This document shows positions 8,690-17,182 of a DNA stretch of 64,000 nt, one piece after another. Under the pieces are notes generated by a model. That model did not search any database and was not told the origin of the DNA. It worked only from the letters and a program-made list of their open reading frames with translations. Origin of the DNA: Dermacoccus abyssi (lineage in GTDB: Bacteria; Actinomycetota; Actinomycetes; Actinomycetales; Dermatophilaceae); assembly GCF_034541975.1 (NCBI RefSeq), contig NZ_JAVYJM010000001.1; one strand, 5' to 3'. Position 1 is the first letter of the stretch; every line of letters starts with the position of its first letter. A program made the translations under genes and the position numbers.

Positions 8690-9355
8690 ATGACGAGCGA
8701 GCACGGACGGATGACCCGCGACGACCTCGTCGACGAGTACGCCAAGGCGCCCGTCACGCATAGCGAGTGCGTCTACGAAGGCCGGGTCTGGAACGTCCTG
8801 TCCGAGGAGGCCGACCTCGGCGACGCCGGTCGCGTCACCCGCGACTTCGTCGACCACCCTGGCGCCGTCGCTGTTCTCGCCCTGCGTGGTGAAGCCGGCG
8901 CCGAAGAGGTGCTCGTCATTCAGCAGTACCGCCACCCGATCGGTGCCCGCGAGTGGGAGATTCCTGCGGGTCTGCTCGACGTCGACGGCGAACCTCCGCA
9001 CGAAGCGGCACTGCGCGAACTCTACGAAGAGGCCGACCTGCGAGCCGGGCGCCTCGACCTGCTCATCGACTACGCCTCCTCGCCGGGCGGTCTGTCGGAG
9101 CAGTTGCGTATCTACCTCGCCCGGGACGTGAGCGAGGTCGCTGCCGACGACCGTTTCGAGCGCGAGGACGAAGAGCTCGACATGCCGACGGCCTGGGTGT
9201 CGCTCGACGATGTCGTCGCCGCGGCCATGGCGGGCCGCATCCACAATCCGACCCTCCTCATGGGAGCGTTCGCCGCGAATGTCGCACGCGCGAACGGGTG
9301 GAACGACCTGCGACCCGCCGACTCACCGTGGGAGGTCCACCCGAAGGTCTCCTGA
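8690..9355 (+). CDS. Nudix hydrolase, ADP-ribose pyrophosphatase type
   Basis: The 221-aa protein has the ADP-ribose pyrophosphatase layout: QQYRHPIGAREWEIPAG followed by the Nudix box (residues about 94-118) ending RELYEEADL. The catalytic Glu residues of the REL..EE core are present. The position normally held by Gly in the EExG consensus is Asp here. The likely reaction is hydrolysis of ADP-ribose to AMP and ribose-5-phosphate. The pyrG-Nudix order also occurs in mycobacteria (Rv1699-Rv1700). The ATG has no clear ribosome site; an A-rich GAAAAT element 6 nt upstream may serve as a weak -10 of a leaderless transcript. Confidence 0.88.
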   Translation: MTSEHGRMTRDDLVDEYAKAPVTHSECVYEGRVWNVLSEEADLGDAGRVTRDFVDHPGAVAVLALRGEAGAEEVLVIQQYRHPIGAREWEIPAGLLDVDGEPPHEAALRELYEEADLRAGRLDLLIDYASSPGGLSEQLRIYLARDVSEVAADDRFEREDEELDMPTAWVSLDDVVAAAMAGRIHNPTLLMGAFAANVARANGWNDLRPADSPWEVHPKVS

Positions 9356-9472
9356 CGCCGCGGGTGCCTGAGTGCGGCCCGCATGGCCGCGGTTCCTCGC
9401 ATCCCGACCCAAGAAGTCCCTTCCGCTCCACCCACCCGCCGGCCCTCCCGAACGTCGTCTCGAGGTTCTCGC

Positions 9473-12343
9473 GTGATCCTTCTCATCTCCGTTTATCTCC
9501 TGGCTGCGCTCGCCGCGCCGGCGATGGCGCGCGCCCTCGGGCGCAAGGTTTTCATGGCCCTTGCGATCGTGCCGCTCGCCACCTTCGTCTGGGCCGTGCT
9601 CAATGCGCCGGGCGCCGCCCCCGTCACCCAGACCGTCTCGTGGATTCCCTCACTCGGAACCGATCTGGCGTTCCGGATGGGTGCCCTGCAGTGGCTGCTG
9701 ACCCTCGTTGTGGCCGGCGTGGGTGCCCTCGTCCTCTTCTACTGCGCCTCCTACTTCCATGACGACGACCGTGTCGGCTCGTTCGCGGCCACCTTCATCG
9801 CGTTCGCCGGTTCGATGCTCGGCCTCGTCCTGGCCGACGACCTGCTCATGGTCTACGTCTTCTGGGAGATGACGACGGTCTTCTCCTACCTGCTCATCGG
9901 TTACGACATGACCAAGCGCTCGGCGCGCCTGGCAGCCATGCAAGCGCTGATCGTCACGACGTTCGGCGGGCTCGCGATGCTCGTCGGCATGCTCATGCTC
10001 GGTCACCTCGCCGGCACGATGCGTATCTCCGAGATCCTCGCCGACCCGCCGGCTGCCAGCGGCCTGCTGACGGCGGCCGTGATGCTCGTGCTCGTCGGCG
10101 CTCTGAGCAAGTCGGCCATCGTGCCGTTCCATTTCTGGCTGCCCGGTGCCATGTCGGCCCCGACCCCGGTGAGTGCCTACCTGCACGCCGCCTCGATGGT
10201 GAAGGCGGGCGTCTACCTCGTGGCCCTGCTCGCCCCGGCGTTCGCGGGTGTGCCCGGCTGGCGCGCCGGCATCCTCACCCTCGGTGTGCTCACCATGCTC
10301 GTCGGCGGCTGGCGTTCACTCGTGCAGTGCGACGTCAAGCTGATCCTCGCCTACGGCACCGTGAGCCAGTTGGGGTTCCTCCTCGTCGTCCTCAGTGTCG
10401 GCACCCGCGCGGCGGCTCTGGCCGGTGTGGCGTTGCTCCTGGCCCACGCGCTGTTCAAGTCCTGCTTGTTCCTCGTCGTCGGCATCATCGACCACAACGC
10501 TGGAAACCGTGACCTGCGCACCCTCTCGGGCCTCGGGCGCCGTTCGCCGGTGCTGTTCGCCGCGGCCGCGATCGCCGGCGCATCGATGGTCGGCTTCCCG
10601 CCCCTGCTGGGCTTCGTGGCCAAGGAGAGCGTTCTCACCGCCCTCGTCGACGTGACGGCCGGTGGCGACGGAACCGGTCTCGGACCGGTGGCGGCCTGGA
10701 CCGTGCTCGCCGGAGTCGTCCTGGGCTCGATCATCACCACGGCGTACACGTTGCGATTCCTGTGGGGCGCTTTCGCCGACAAGCCTGGCGTCGAGGCCAC
10801 GGACTTCAAGACTCCCAGCCCCGCTTTCCTCGCCTCACCCGTCGTCCTCGCCGTCCTCAGCCTCGGCGTCGCGTTCTTCGGCGGGCCGCTGACAAAGTCG
10901 CTCGAGGGGTACACCCACCAGTTCCCGCCGGGGGCCCACGCGGCGAAGCTGGCTCTCTGGCACGGGCTCGGCCTTCCGCTCGCACTGTCGGTCCTCGCCC
11001 TGGTCGGTGGTGCGCTCATGTTCGTCGCGCGCCGCCCCATCGCTCATGCGCAGGCGAAGGTCGCCCAGCCGTGGAGTGCGCAGCGCGCCTACCTCTCGCT
11101 CATGCACGGCGTCGACCGCCTCTCCGTCGAGGTCACCGGTTTCATGCAGCGTGGTTCGGTGAGCGCCTACCTCGCGGTGACGCTGGTCGTCCTTCTCGCG
11201 TTCCCCGGTGTCGCCATGCTCATGGCGTGGACGCCGGACGTCCAGGTCCACGTGTGGGACACGCCGGCCCAGGCGGCGGCCGGACTCGTCGTCGTCCTCG
11301 CGGCCATCATGACCGCCCGCGCGCGTCGGCGCCTTCGCGCTGCGCTGCTCGTCGGTGTGACGGGGTACGGCTGCGCCGTCCTCTTCGTCCTGCAGGGCGC
11401 ACCCGACCTCGCCCTCACCCAAGTGCTCGTCGAGACGGCCAGCGTCATCGTCTTCGTGCTCGTCCTGCGCCGTCTGCCCACCTACTTCACCGATCGGCCG
11501 CTGTCGGCGCAGCGTTACGTGCGCGCCCTGCTCGGCCTCGCCGTCGGTGCAGCGGTCGCAGGCATCATGATCGTCGCGACGAACGCCCGCACCGCGCAGC
11601 CCGTCTCCGTCGGCTTCCCCGAGGCGAGCGTCGACTTCGGCGGCGGCAAGAACATCGTCAGCGTCACCCTCGTCGACATCCGTGCGTGGGACACGATGGG
11701 GGAGATCTCCGTGCTCGTAGCAGCGGCCACCGGTGTGGCGAGCCTGCTCTTCATCGGAACGCGCCGCTCAACGATTCGCCGCGTCGGGGACCTGCCCCAG
11801 CACCACGCGGCGGAACCGAAGACGAGCGGCTCGTGGCTCTCCGGGCCGAGCACACTCGCGCCGGAGAAGCGTTCCATCATCTTCGAGGTCGTCACGCGTC
11901 TCGTGTTCCCAGCCATGGTCATGGTCGGTGTGTACCTGCTGTTCGCAGGCCACAACTTCACCGGTGGCGGGTTCGCCGGCGGCATCGTCACGGGGCTCGC
12001 CCTCGTCGTGCGCTACCTCGCGGGCGGCCGGTACGAGCTCGACGAGGCTGCGCCGATCGACGCGGGCACACTCCTGGGCGTTGGTCTCGTCATCGCGGCG
12101 GGCTCGGGCCTCGCGCCGCTGGCGTTCGGCGGCGCTGTGCTGGAGAGCTACCAGTACGACGTCCACCTGCCGCTCCTCGGTGACCACCACCTCGTGACGT
12201 CGCTGTTCTTCGACATCGGTGTCTACCTCGTCGTCGTCGGGCTCATCCTCGATCTGCTGCGCACGTTCGGTTCGCGGATCGACCGTCAGATCATCTCCGA
12301 GGAACGCGACAACGACGCGGCGAACGCGGAGGTGGCTCGATGA
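9473..12343 (+). CDS. mrpA: Mrp antiporter subunit A fused to subunit B (MnhA-MnhB)
   Basis: The 956-aa polytopic membrane protein is the large subunit of the Mrp Na+/H+ antiporter. Residues to about 750 form the NuoL-like MrpA part, with many membrane helices and the conserved FWEMTTVFSYLLIG, SKSAIVPFHFWLPGAM and TPVSAYLHAASMVKAGVYL segments, then the DUF4040 region (TGYGCAVLFVLQGAPDLALTQ). From about residue 810 (RSIIFEVVTRLVFPAMV) it carries a complete MnhB domain, so no separate mrpB exists. I chose GTG 9473 because CGAGG lies 7 nt upstream and the first membrane helix begins at once; earlier in-frame codons would add a Pro/Arg-rich stretch. It heads an operon with 4-bp overlaps throughout. 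Confidence 0.93.
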   Translation: MILLISVYLLAALAAPAMARALGRKVFMALAIVPLATFVWAVLNAPGAAPVTQTVSWIPSLGTDLAFRMGALQWLLTLVVAGVGALVLFYCASYFHDDDRVGSFAATFIAFAGSMLGLVLADDLLMVYVFWEMTTVFSYLLIGYDMTKRSARLAAMQALIVTTFGGLAMLVGMLMLGHLAGTMRISEILADPPAASGLLTAAVMLVLVGALSKSAIVPFHFWLPGAMSAPTPVSAYLHAASMVKAGVYLVALLAPAFAGVPGWRAGILTLGVLTMLVGGWRSLVQCDVKLILAYGTVSQLGFLLVVLSVGTRAAALAGVALLLAHALFKSCLFLVVGIIDHNAGNRDLRTLSGLGRRSPVLFAAAAIAGASMVGFPPLLGFVAKESVLTALVDVTAGGDGTGLGPVAAWTVLAGVVLGSIITTAYTLRFLWGAFADKPGVEATDFKTPSPAFLASPVVLAVLSLGVAFFGGPLTKSLEGYTHQFPPGAHAAKLALWHGLGLPLALSVLALVGGALMFVARRPIAHAQAKVAQPWSAQRAYLSLMHGVDRLSVEVTGFMQRGSVSAYLAVTLVVLLAFPGVAMLMAWTPDVQVHVWDTPAQAAAGLVVVLAAIMTARARRRLRAALLVGVTGYGCAVLFVLQGAPDLALTQVLVETASVIVFVLVLRRLPTYFTDRPLSAQRYVRALLGLAVGAAVAGIMIVATNARTAQPVSVGFPEASVDFGGGKNIVSVTLVDIRAWDTMGEISVLVAAATGVASLLFIGTRRSTIRRVGDLPQHHAAEPKTSGSWLSGPSTLAPEKRSIIFEVVTRLVFPAMVMVGVYLLFAGHNFTGGGFAGGIVTGLALVVRYLAGGRYELDEAAPIDAGTLLGVGLVIAAGSGLAPLAFGGAVLESYQYDVHLPLLGDHHLVTSLFFDIGVYLVVVGLILDLLRTFGSRIDRQIISEERDNDAANAEVAR

Positions 12344-12777
12344 GCGCGAACCTGACCCTCATCATCACGGCGGCGAGCCTCATCGGCGTCAGTGTCTACC
12401 TGCTGCTCGAGCGCAGCCTGACGCGCGTCCTCGTCGGGCTGCTCATGCTCGGCAACGGGGTGAACCTTCTGTTCATGGTCGCTGCGGGGCCCTCGGGGCA
12501 TCCGCCGGTCGCCGGCAAGGTGTCGGCCGAGGACATGACCGACCCGCTTCCGCAGGCACTCGTCCTCACCGCCATCGTCATCGCTCTCGGTACGACGGCG
12601 TTCGCCCTGGCCATGGCCTACCGCAGTTGGCAGCTCAACGGGCACGACGACGTCCAGGACGACGTCGAGGACGCCGCGATCCGTCGTCGCGCCCTGCGTG
12701 ACGAGGCCTCCGACAGCTACGACCTCACGACCGGTGGTCCGGACGACGACGACTCCGCACCCGAGGAGAAGGCATGA
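12340..12777 (+). CDS. mrpC: Mrp antiporter subunit C
   Basis: The 145-aa NuoK-like subunit has three membrane helices and the typical RVLVGLLMLGNGVNLLFM and DPLPQALVLTAIVIALGTTAF blocks. It extends past the usual end with about 35 highly acidic residues on the cytoplasmic side. It overlaps mrpA and mrpD by ATGA junctions. It is a required scaffold component of the Mrp complex. Confidence 0.94.
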   Translation: MSANLTLIITAASLIGVSVYLLLERSLTRVLVGLLMLGNGVNLLFMVAAGPSGHPPVAGKVSAEDMTDPLPQALVLTAIVIALGTTAFALAMAYRSWQLNGHDDVQDDVEDAAIRRRALRDEASDSYDLTTGGPDDDDSAPEEKA

Positions 12778-14465
12778 ATTACGTCGTCCCCCTTCCCGTT
12801 CTGCTGCCGCTGTTCGGCTGCGGCGCCGCACTGATGTTCTCGCGTCGCCCCCGGGTACAGCGCGTCATCACGGTGAGCGTCCTCGTCGCCGTCGTGGCCA
12901 TCGCCTCGATGCTCCTCGTCGCCGCCGACCGGCACGGACCGCAGGTCGCGTGGCTCGGTTCGTGGCCGCGGCCCCTCGGCCTGGCACTCGTGGCCGACCG
13001 CGTGTCGGCGCTCATGCTGCTCGTGTCGGCCATCGTCACCCTCGCGGTCCTCGTGTACTCGTTGGCCCAGGGCGGCGCGAGCGAGGACGACGAGAGCACT
13101 CCGGTCTCGATCTATCACCCGACGTTCATGGTGCTCGTCGCCGGCGTCTCGAACGCCTTTCTCGCGGGTGACCTGTTCAACCTGTTCGTCAGCTTCGAGA
13201 TGCTGCTCTTCGCGAGCTATGTCCTGCTCACCCTCGGTGGTACCGAGAGCCGGATCCGGGCGGGCACGATCTACGTCGTCATCAACATGGTGTCGTCGGC
13301 GTTGTTCCTCATCGCCATCGCAGCGGTTTACGCCGCGACGGGGTCGCTCAACTTCGCGCAGCTCTCCGAGCGCCTCGGCGACCTGCCGGACGGCGTGGCC
13401 CTCACGTTGCAACTGCTGCTGCTCACGGTATTCGCCATCAAGGCCGCTGTGTTCCCGCTGTCGTTCTGGCTCCCGGACAGCTACCCGACGGCGCCCGCGC
13501 CGGTGACGGCCGTCTTCGCCGGCTTGCTGACGAAGGTGGGTGTCTACGCCATCCTGCGCACCCAGACACTGCTGTTCCCCGACAGCCCGCTGTCGAACCT
13601 GCTGCTGTGGACGGCGTTCGCCACGATGCTCGTCGGCATCCTCGGCGCGGTCGCGCAGTCGGACGTCAAGCGAATGCTCTCGTTCACGCTCGTCAGTCAC
13701 ATCGGCTACATGATCCTGGGCATCGCTCTCGGTTCGGCCGAGGGCCTCGCGGGGGCCACGTTCTACGTCGTGCACCACATCACGATCCAGACCGTGCTGT
13801 TCCTCGTCGTGGGGCTCATCGAATACCGCACGGGAACAACGAGCCTGCTGCGCCTCGGCGGCTTGGCGAAGACCGCGCCGTTCATCGCGATCCTCTTCTT
13901 CATTCCGGCGATGAACCTCGCGGGCATCCCGCCGCTGTCGGGCTACCTCGGCAAGATCGGACTCCTGCAGGCGGCCGTCGCAGACGGCTCGGCCACGGCC
14001 TACGTCCTCGTCGGCGGCGCCGTCGTGACGAGCCTTCTCACGCTCTACGCTATGGCGAAGGCGTGGGCGCTCGCCTTCTGGCGCAGTGAGGAACAGGCGC
14101 GCGAAATGTCCAAGGCGCTCAACGAGGCAGCGGCCGAACACGACGAGCCGTCCCTTCGACACATCACGAAGCGGGCCGTCGAGAAGAACGCCAGTGAGGC
14201 GGACCGGGTCATGCCGACGGACGTCGCGCTCGCTGCCGGCGCGACGGAGGAGGACGAAGAGGTGGACGACCTCTACGACAATCCGCTCCACGCCCGTGAA
14301 GGCGCGACTCCGCGCACGCTCATGTGGCCGACGACGGCGCTCGTCGCCTTCTCGATCGCGCTCACCGTCGTGGCTGGACCGCTTTTCGGCCTCACCGAAC
14401 GTGCCTCTGTCGACATGAAGGCGCGTACGCCGTACGTCAACGCGGTGTTGGGAGACGACCGATGA
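12774..14465 (+). CDS. mrpD: Mrp antiporter subunit D
   Basis: The 563-aa NuoM/N-like proton-translocating subunit contains GVSNAFLAGDLFNLFVSFEM, AVFPLSFWLPDSYPTAPAPVT and DVKRMLSFTLVSHIGYM, the hallmark segments. It is longer than standard MrpD because an acidic, hydrophilic stretch of about 75 residues (from about 438, EEQAREMSKALNEA, to about 512) is inserted before the last membrane helix. ATGA overlaps join it to mrpC and mrpE. Confidence 0.94.
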   Translation: MNYVVPLPVLLPLFGCGAALMFSRRPRVQRVITVSVLVAVVAIASMLLVAADRHGPQVAWLGSWPRPLGLALVADRVSALMLLVSAIVTLAVLVYSLAQGGASEDDESTPVSIYHPTFMVLVAGVSNAFLAGDLFNLFVSFEMLLFASYVLLTLGGTESRIRAGTIYVVINMVSSALFLIAIAAVYAATGSLNFAQLSERLGDLPDGVALTLQLLLLTVFAIKAAVFPLSFWLPDSYPTAPAPVTAVFAGLLTKVGVYAILRTQTLLFPDSPLSNLLLWTAFATMLVGILGAVAQSDVKRMLSFTLVSHIGYMILGIALGSAEGLAGATFYVVHHITIQTVLFLVVGLIEYRTGTTSLLRLGGLAKTAPFIAILFFIPAMNLAGIPPLSGYLGKIGLLQAAVADGSATAYVLVGGAVVTSLLTLYAMAKAWALAFWRSEEQAREMSKALNEAAAEHDEPSLRHITKRAVEKNASEADRVMPTDVALAAGATEEDEEVDDLYDNPLHAREGATPRTLMWPTTALVAFSIALTVVAGPLFGLTERASVDMKARTPYVNAVLGDDR

Positions 14466-15049
14466 GTGATCGACAGTCGCCGTCCGGGCGTCGTCGCCGA
14501 GTGCGCTCGGTCTGGCCCTCCATGGTGCCGCTGGCCGTCGTGTGGTGTCTGCTCTGGGGCGAGTTCAGCCTGTTCAACATCCTCGCGGGCGCGCTCGTAG
14601 GTGCCGTCGTCGTCATCGCTTTCCCGATGCCGCCGTTGCACCTGCATCTGCGGCCGCGCCCCGTGGCTCTGGCCGTGCTCGTCGGAAAGTTCGTCGTCGA
14701 CGTCGTCGTCTCGAGCGTGCGGGTCGCGTGGACGACCCTTCGCCCCGGGGCGTCCTCGCTGACGAACGCCATCGTGCGGGTGGAACTCGCGACGCCGTCG
14801 GACTTCGTCCTCACGGTGGTCGCGCAGATGACCTCGCTCATCCCCGGAAGCATCGTCGTCGACGTCCACCGCGCGCGTCACACGCTCTACCTGCACGTCC
14901 TCGACGTGAACAGCGCCGAGGAAGCGGACGAGTTCCGTCAGCGGGTGCTCGAGCAGGAAGAGCGCGTGGTCGCGGCCATCGGTGGGTACGCCCACGACAT
15001 CGACGAACGGAGCGACCGACCGGTCCGTGAGGGAGGAACCGAGCGATGA
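14462..15049 (+). CDS. mrpE: Mrp antiporter subunit E
   Basis: The 195-aa MnhE protein has an Arg-rich start, three N-terminal membrane helices (WPSMVPLAVVWCLLWGEF ...) and a cytoplasmic domain containing the family signature LTVVAQMTSLIPGSIVVDV. I start it at ATG 14462, which overlaps the mrpD stop by 4 bp; an upstream in-frame extension would run back into mrpD. Confidence 0.92.
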   Translation: MSDRQSPSGRRRRVRSVWPSMVPLAVVWCLLWGEFSLFNILAGALVGAVVVIAFPMPPLHLHLRPRPVALAVLVGKFVVDVVVSSVRVAWTTLRPGASSLTNAIVRVELATPSDFVLTVVAQMTSLIPGSIVVDVHRARHTLYLHVLDVNSAEEADEFRQRVLEQEERVVAAIGGYAHDIDERSDRPVREGGTER

Positions 15050-15330
15050 ACGCCGTCTACCTGGTGTGCGTGGTCGTCCTCACGGCTGCAGCCGTGCTCA
15101 CGCTCGCCCGCGTCACGATGGGCCCGACGATGCTCGACCGCAGCGTCGCGCTCGACGTGCTCATCTCGATCGTCATCTGTGGCCTCGCGGTTGAAGCCGC
15201 CTGGAACCAGCACCTGTTCACCCTGCCAACCCTCCTCGTGCTCGCGCTGCTCGGTTTCACCGGTTCGGTTTCCGTGGCGCGCTACATCCGAGGGTTCGAC
15301 GACATCGAGGACGAGGAGGACGGAGCATGA
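15046..15330 (+). CDS. mrpF: Mrp antiporter subunit F
   Basis: The 94-aa protein has three membrane helices and the MrpF core RVTMGPTMLDRSVALDVL, ending in an acidic tail. ATGA overlaps connect it to mrpE and mrpG. It is a small essential subunit of the complex. Confidence 0.93.
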   Translation: MNAVYLVCVVVLTAAAVLTLARVTMGPTMLDRSVALDVLISIVICGLAVEAAWNQHLFTLPTLLVLALLGFTGSVSVARYIRGFDDIEDEEDGA

Positions 15331-15701
15331 CCACGTTCTTCGACGTCGTTGCCGCCATCTGCATGATCACGGGCTCGCTGCTGGCGCTCGTGGCCGCGAT
15401 CGGGCAGGTCCGGATGCCGGATCTGCTCAGCCGCACTCACCCCGCGACGAAGCCTCAGGTGTTGGGGCTCGGCCTCGTCCTGCTCGGCGTCGCGCTGCGG
15501 CTGCGTGAGCCGGAAGCTTTCGGGCTGCTCGCCCTCGTCATCATCTTCCAGCTCGTCACCTCACCGGTCGCGAGCCACATGATCGGGCGTGCCGCGGTGC
15601 GTACCGACAACCGCGGGGAAGAACGCCTCGTCGTGGACGAGCTGTCCGAGGACCGCCCGCAGGGGCGAGCCGACGAAGGGGACGTTCCGGATCAGCGGTA
15701 G
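15327..15701 (+). CDS. mrpG: Mrp antiporter subunit G
   Basis: The 124-aa MnhG/PhaG protein has three membrane helices and the signature GQVRMPDLLSRTHPATKPQV. It is the last gene of the mrp operon. Its final 10 bp overlap the 3' end of the convergent asparaginase gene, and no intrinsic terminator is visible at the junction. Confidence 0.93.
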   Translation: MTTFFDVVAAICMITGSLLALVAAIGQVRMPDLLSRTHPATKPQVLGLGLVLLGVALRLREPEAFGLLALVIIFQLVTSPVASHMIGRAAVRTDNRGEERLVVDELSEDRPQGRADEGDVPDQR

Positions 15702-16684
15702 CCGCCGTGCCGACGCACGGCTGCTTCGATCTGCTCACGGTCTGTGCCCGCGGCCAGTAGCACGCTGACGAGCAGGCGCGCCTTGAGTGCATCGAGATAG
15801 CCGCCCATGACGACGCCGCGCTGCTGGAGATCGACCTCCGCCCCGACGGCGCCGTACGTCTCGACGAGGGCCGGGCCGGAGTGCGTACGGCTCGTCATGA
15901 TGACGGGCATGCGCTCGGCGATGGCGCCGACCGCCTCGGCCCACCACCCCGGAACGTGGCCCGCGCCGAAGCCGGCCAGGACGAGGGCATCGGCACCGTC
16001 AGCGACGGCCTCCAGCGTGCGGACCGACTGCCCGAAGCCGGTGACGAGGACGGGAACCTCGACGTCCACCGTCGTCACGTTCGACACGTCGGCGCCGAGC
16101 GCAGAGCGCGCGCCCGGCGGAGAGAAGAAGTGGACATGCCCCTCGAGCACGCGACCGGCGGGGCCGGTGTTGGGGGAGCGGAAGGTCGAGATGGAGGCGG
16201 TGTCCGACTTGGTGACATGGCGCGCTGCGTGGATCTCGTCGGCGAAAACGACGCAGGCGCCTCGCTCGCGTGCCGTGGGGGAAGCGGCGACGCGCACCGC
16301 CGTGAGGAGGTTGGCCGCGCCGTCGGCCCCCGCCATCGTCGGGTTGCGCATGGCACCCGTGGCGACGAAGGGGCGCGGGTCGTCCCAGAGAAGGTCGAGC
16401 AGGTAGGCCGACTCTTCGAGGGTGTCGGTTCCCTGGACGAGGACGAAGCCGTCCGAATCGCTCGATCGTGCGCTCTCGAGAACGGCGAGCAGGTGGGCGT
16501 AGCTGAGTGAGCCGCTCTGTTCGCGAGCGACCTGCTCGGCCGTCACCTCGGCGTCAACCTCCTCGAGACCCGGCACCGCGGCGAGCAGGTCGTCGCCGCT
16601 CAGCGTCGGCCGTACCGAATGACCGTCCGCGGAGGACATGCTGATCGTGCCGCCGAGAAAGTACATCGTCACCCGTGCCGTCAT
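15692..16684 (-). CDS. Type I/II L-asparaginase family protein
   Basis: The 330-aa cytosolic protein has both asparaginase signatures: YFLGGTISM near the N terminus (catalytic Thr) and the second Thr-Asp-Lys centre around LVQGTDTLEESAYLL and VVFADEIHAARHVTKSD. It would deaminate asparagine to aspartate; substrate preference (Asn or Gln) cannot be settled. It has no signal peptide. The ATG lacks a ribosome site but has TACCCT 7 nt upstream on the minus strand, so it is probably leaderless. Confidence 0.9.
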   Translation of the reverse strand: MTARVTMYFLGGTISMSSADGHSVRPTLSGDDLLAAVPGLEEVDAEVTAEQVAREQSGSLSYAHLLAVLESARSSDSDGFVLVQGTDTLEESAYLLDLLWDDPRPFVATGAMRNPTMAGADGAANLLTAVRVAASPTARERGACVVFADEIHAARHVTKSDTASISTFRSPNTGPAGRVLEGHVHFFSPPGARSALGADVSNVTTVDVEVPVLVTGFGQSVRTLEAVADGADALVLAGFGAGHVPGWWAEAVGAIAERMPVIMTSRTHSGPALVETYGAVGAEVDLQQRGVVMGGYLDALKARLLVSVLLAAGTDREQIEAAVRRHGGYR

Positions 16685-16691
16685 GGGCGTC

Positions 16692-16697
16692 AGGGTA
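16692..16697 (-). promoter_or_regulatory. -10 box of leaderless asparaginase promoter
   Basis: On the minus strand TACCCT is followed by 7 nt and the ATG of the asparaginase gene, matching TANNNT-N7-ATG. Confidence 0.5.
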
Positions 16698-16767
16698 CCG
16701 GCCCGTGCCGCCGCCCATCGATGGGGCCGGGTCAGCCGGCCCGAACAACACGACCGGGCAGGACAAC

Positions 16768-16773
16768 TAGGCT
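16768..16773 (+). promoter_or_regulatory. -10 box of leaderless SEC-C protein promoter
   Basis: TAGGCT is followed by exactly 7 nt and the ATG of the downstream gene; no ribosome site is present. Confidence 0.55.
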
Positions 16774-16780
16774 CGAACGC

Positions 16781-17182
16781 ATGAATGCCGAGGAGCTATG
16801 CCCCTGCGGTGGCTTCGCCGCCGAGACCTCGTACGCGCGTTGCTGCGCACCCTTCGTCGACGACGGCGAGACCGCCCCGACGTGCGAACAGCTCATGCGA
16901 TCGCGGTACACGGCGTTCGCCCGTCGGGACGCCGACCACCTGTGGCGGACATGGCACCCGCGTACCCGCCCGGAGCAGGTGGCCGACCTCGACGGCGTGA
17001 CGTGGTTGGGTCTCGAGGTGCTGGGCACCGAAGCAGGAGGGCCTGACGACAGCGAAGGCACCGTCGACTTCGCCGCCCATTTCCGCACCGACGCGGGGGA
17101 GCGAGGCGCCGTTCGCGAACACTCACGCTTCGCTCGCCGCGGCGGGCGCTGGTTCTACGTCGACGGCGACGAACTCGGCTGA
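16781..17182 (+). CDS. YchJ-like SEC-C motif protein (UPF0225 family)
   Basis: The 133-aa protein opens with a zinc-binding SEC-C type cluster (CPCGGFAAETSYARCC) followed by the NTF2-like YchJ fold with LMRSRYTAFARRDADHL and WHPRTRP. Family members are widespread, and their biochemical role is not established. The start is fixed by ATG 16781 directly after a TAGGCT box. The last 28 bp overlap the convergent GNAT gene. Confidence 0.88.
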   Translation: MNAEELCPCGGFAAETSYARCCAPFVDDGETAPTCEQLMRSRYTAFARRDADHLWRTWHPRTRPEQVADLDGVTWLGLEVLGTEAGGPDDSEGTVDFAAHFRTDAGERGAVREHSRFARRGGRWFYVDGDELG

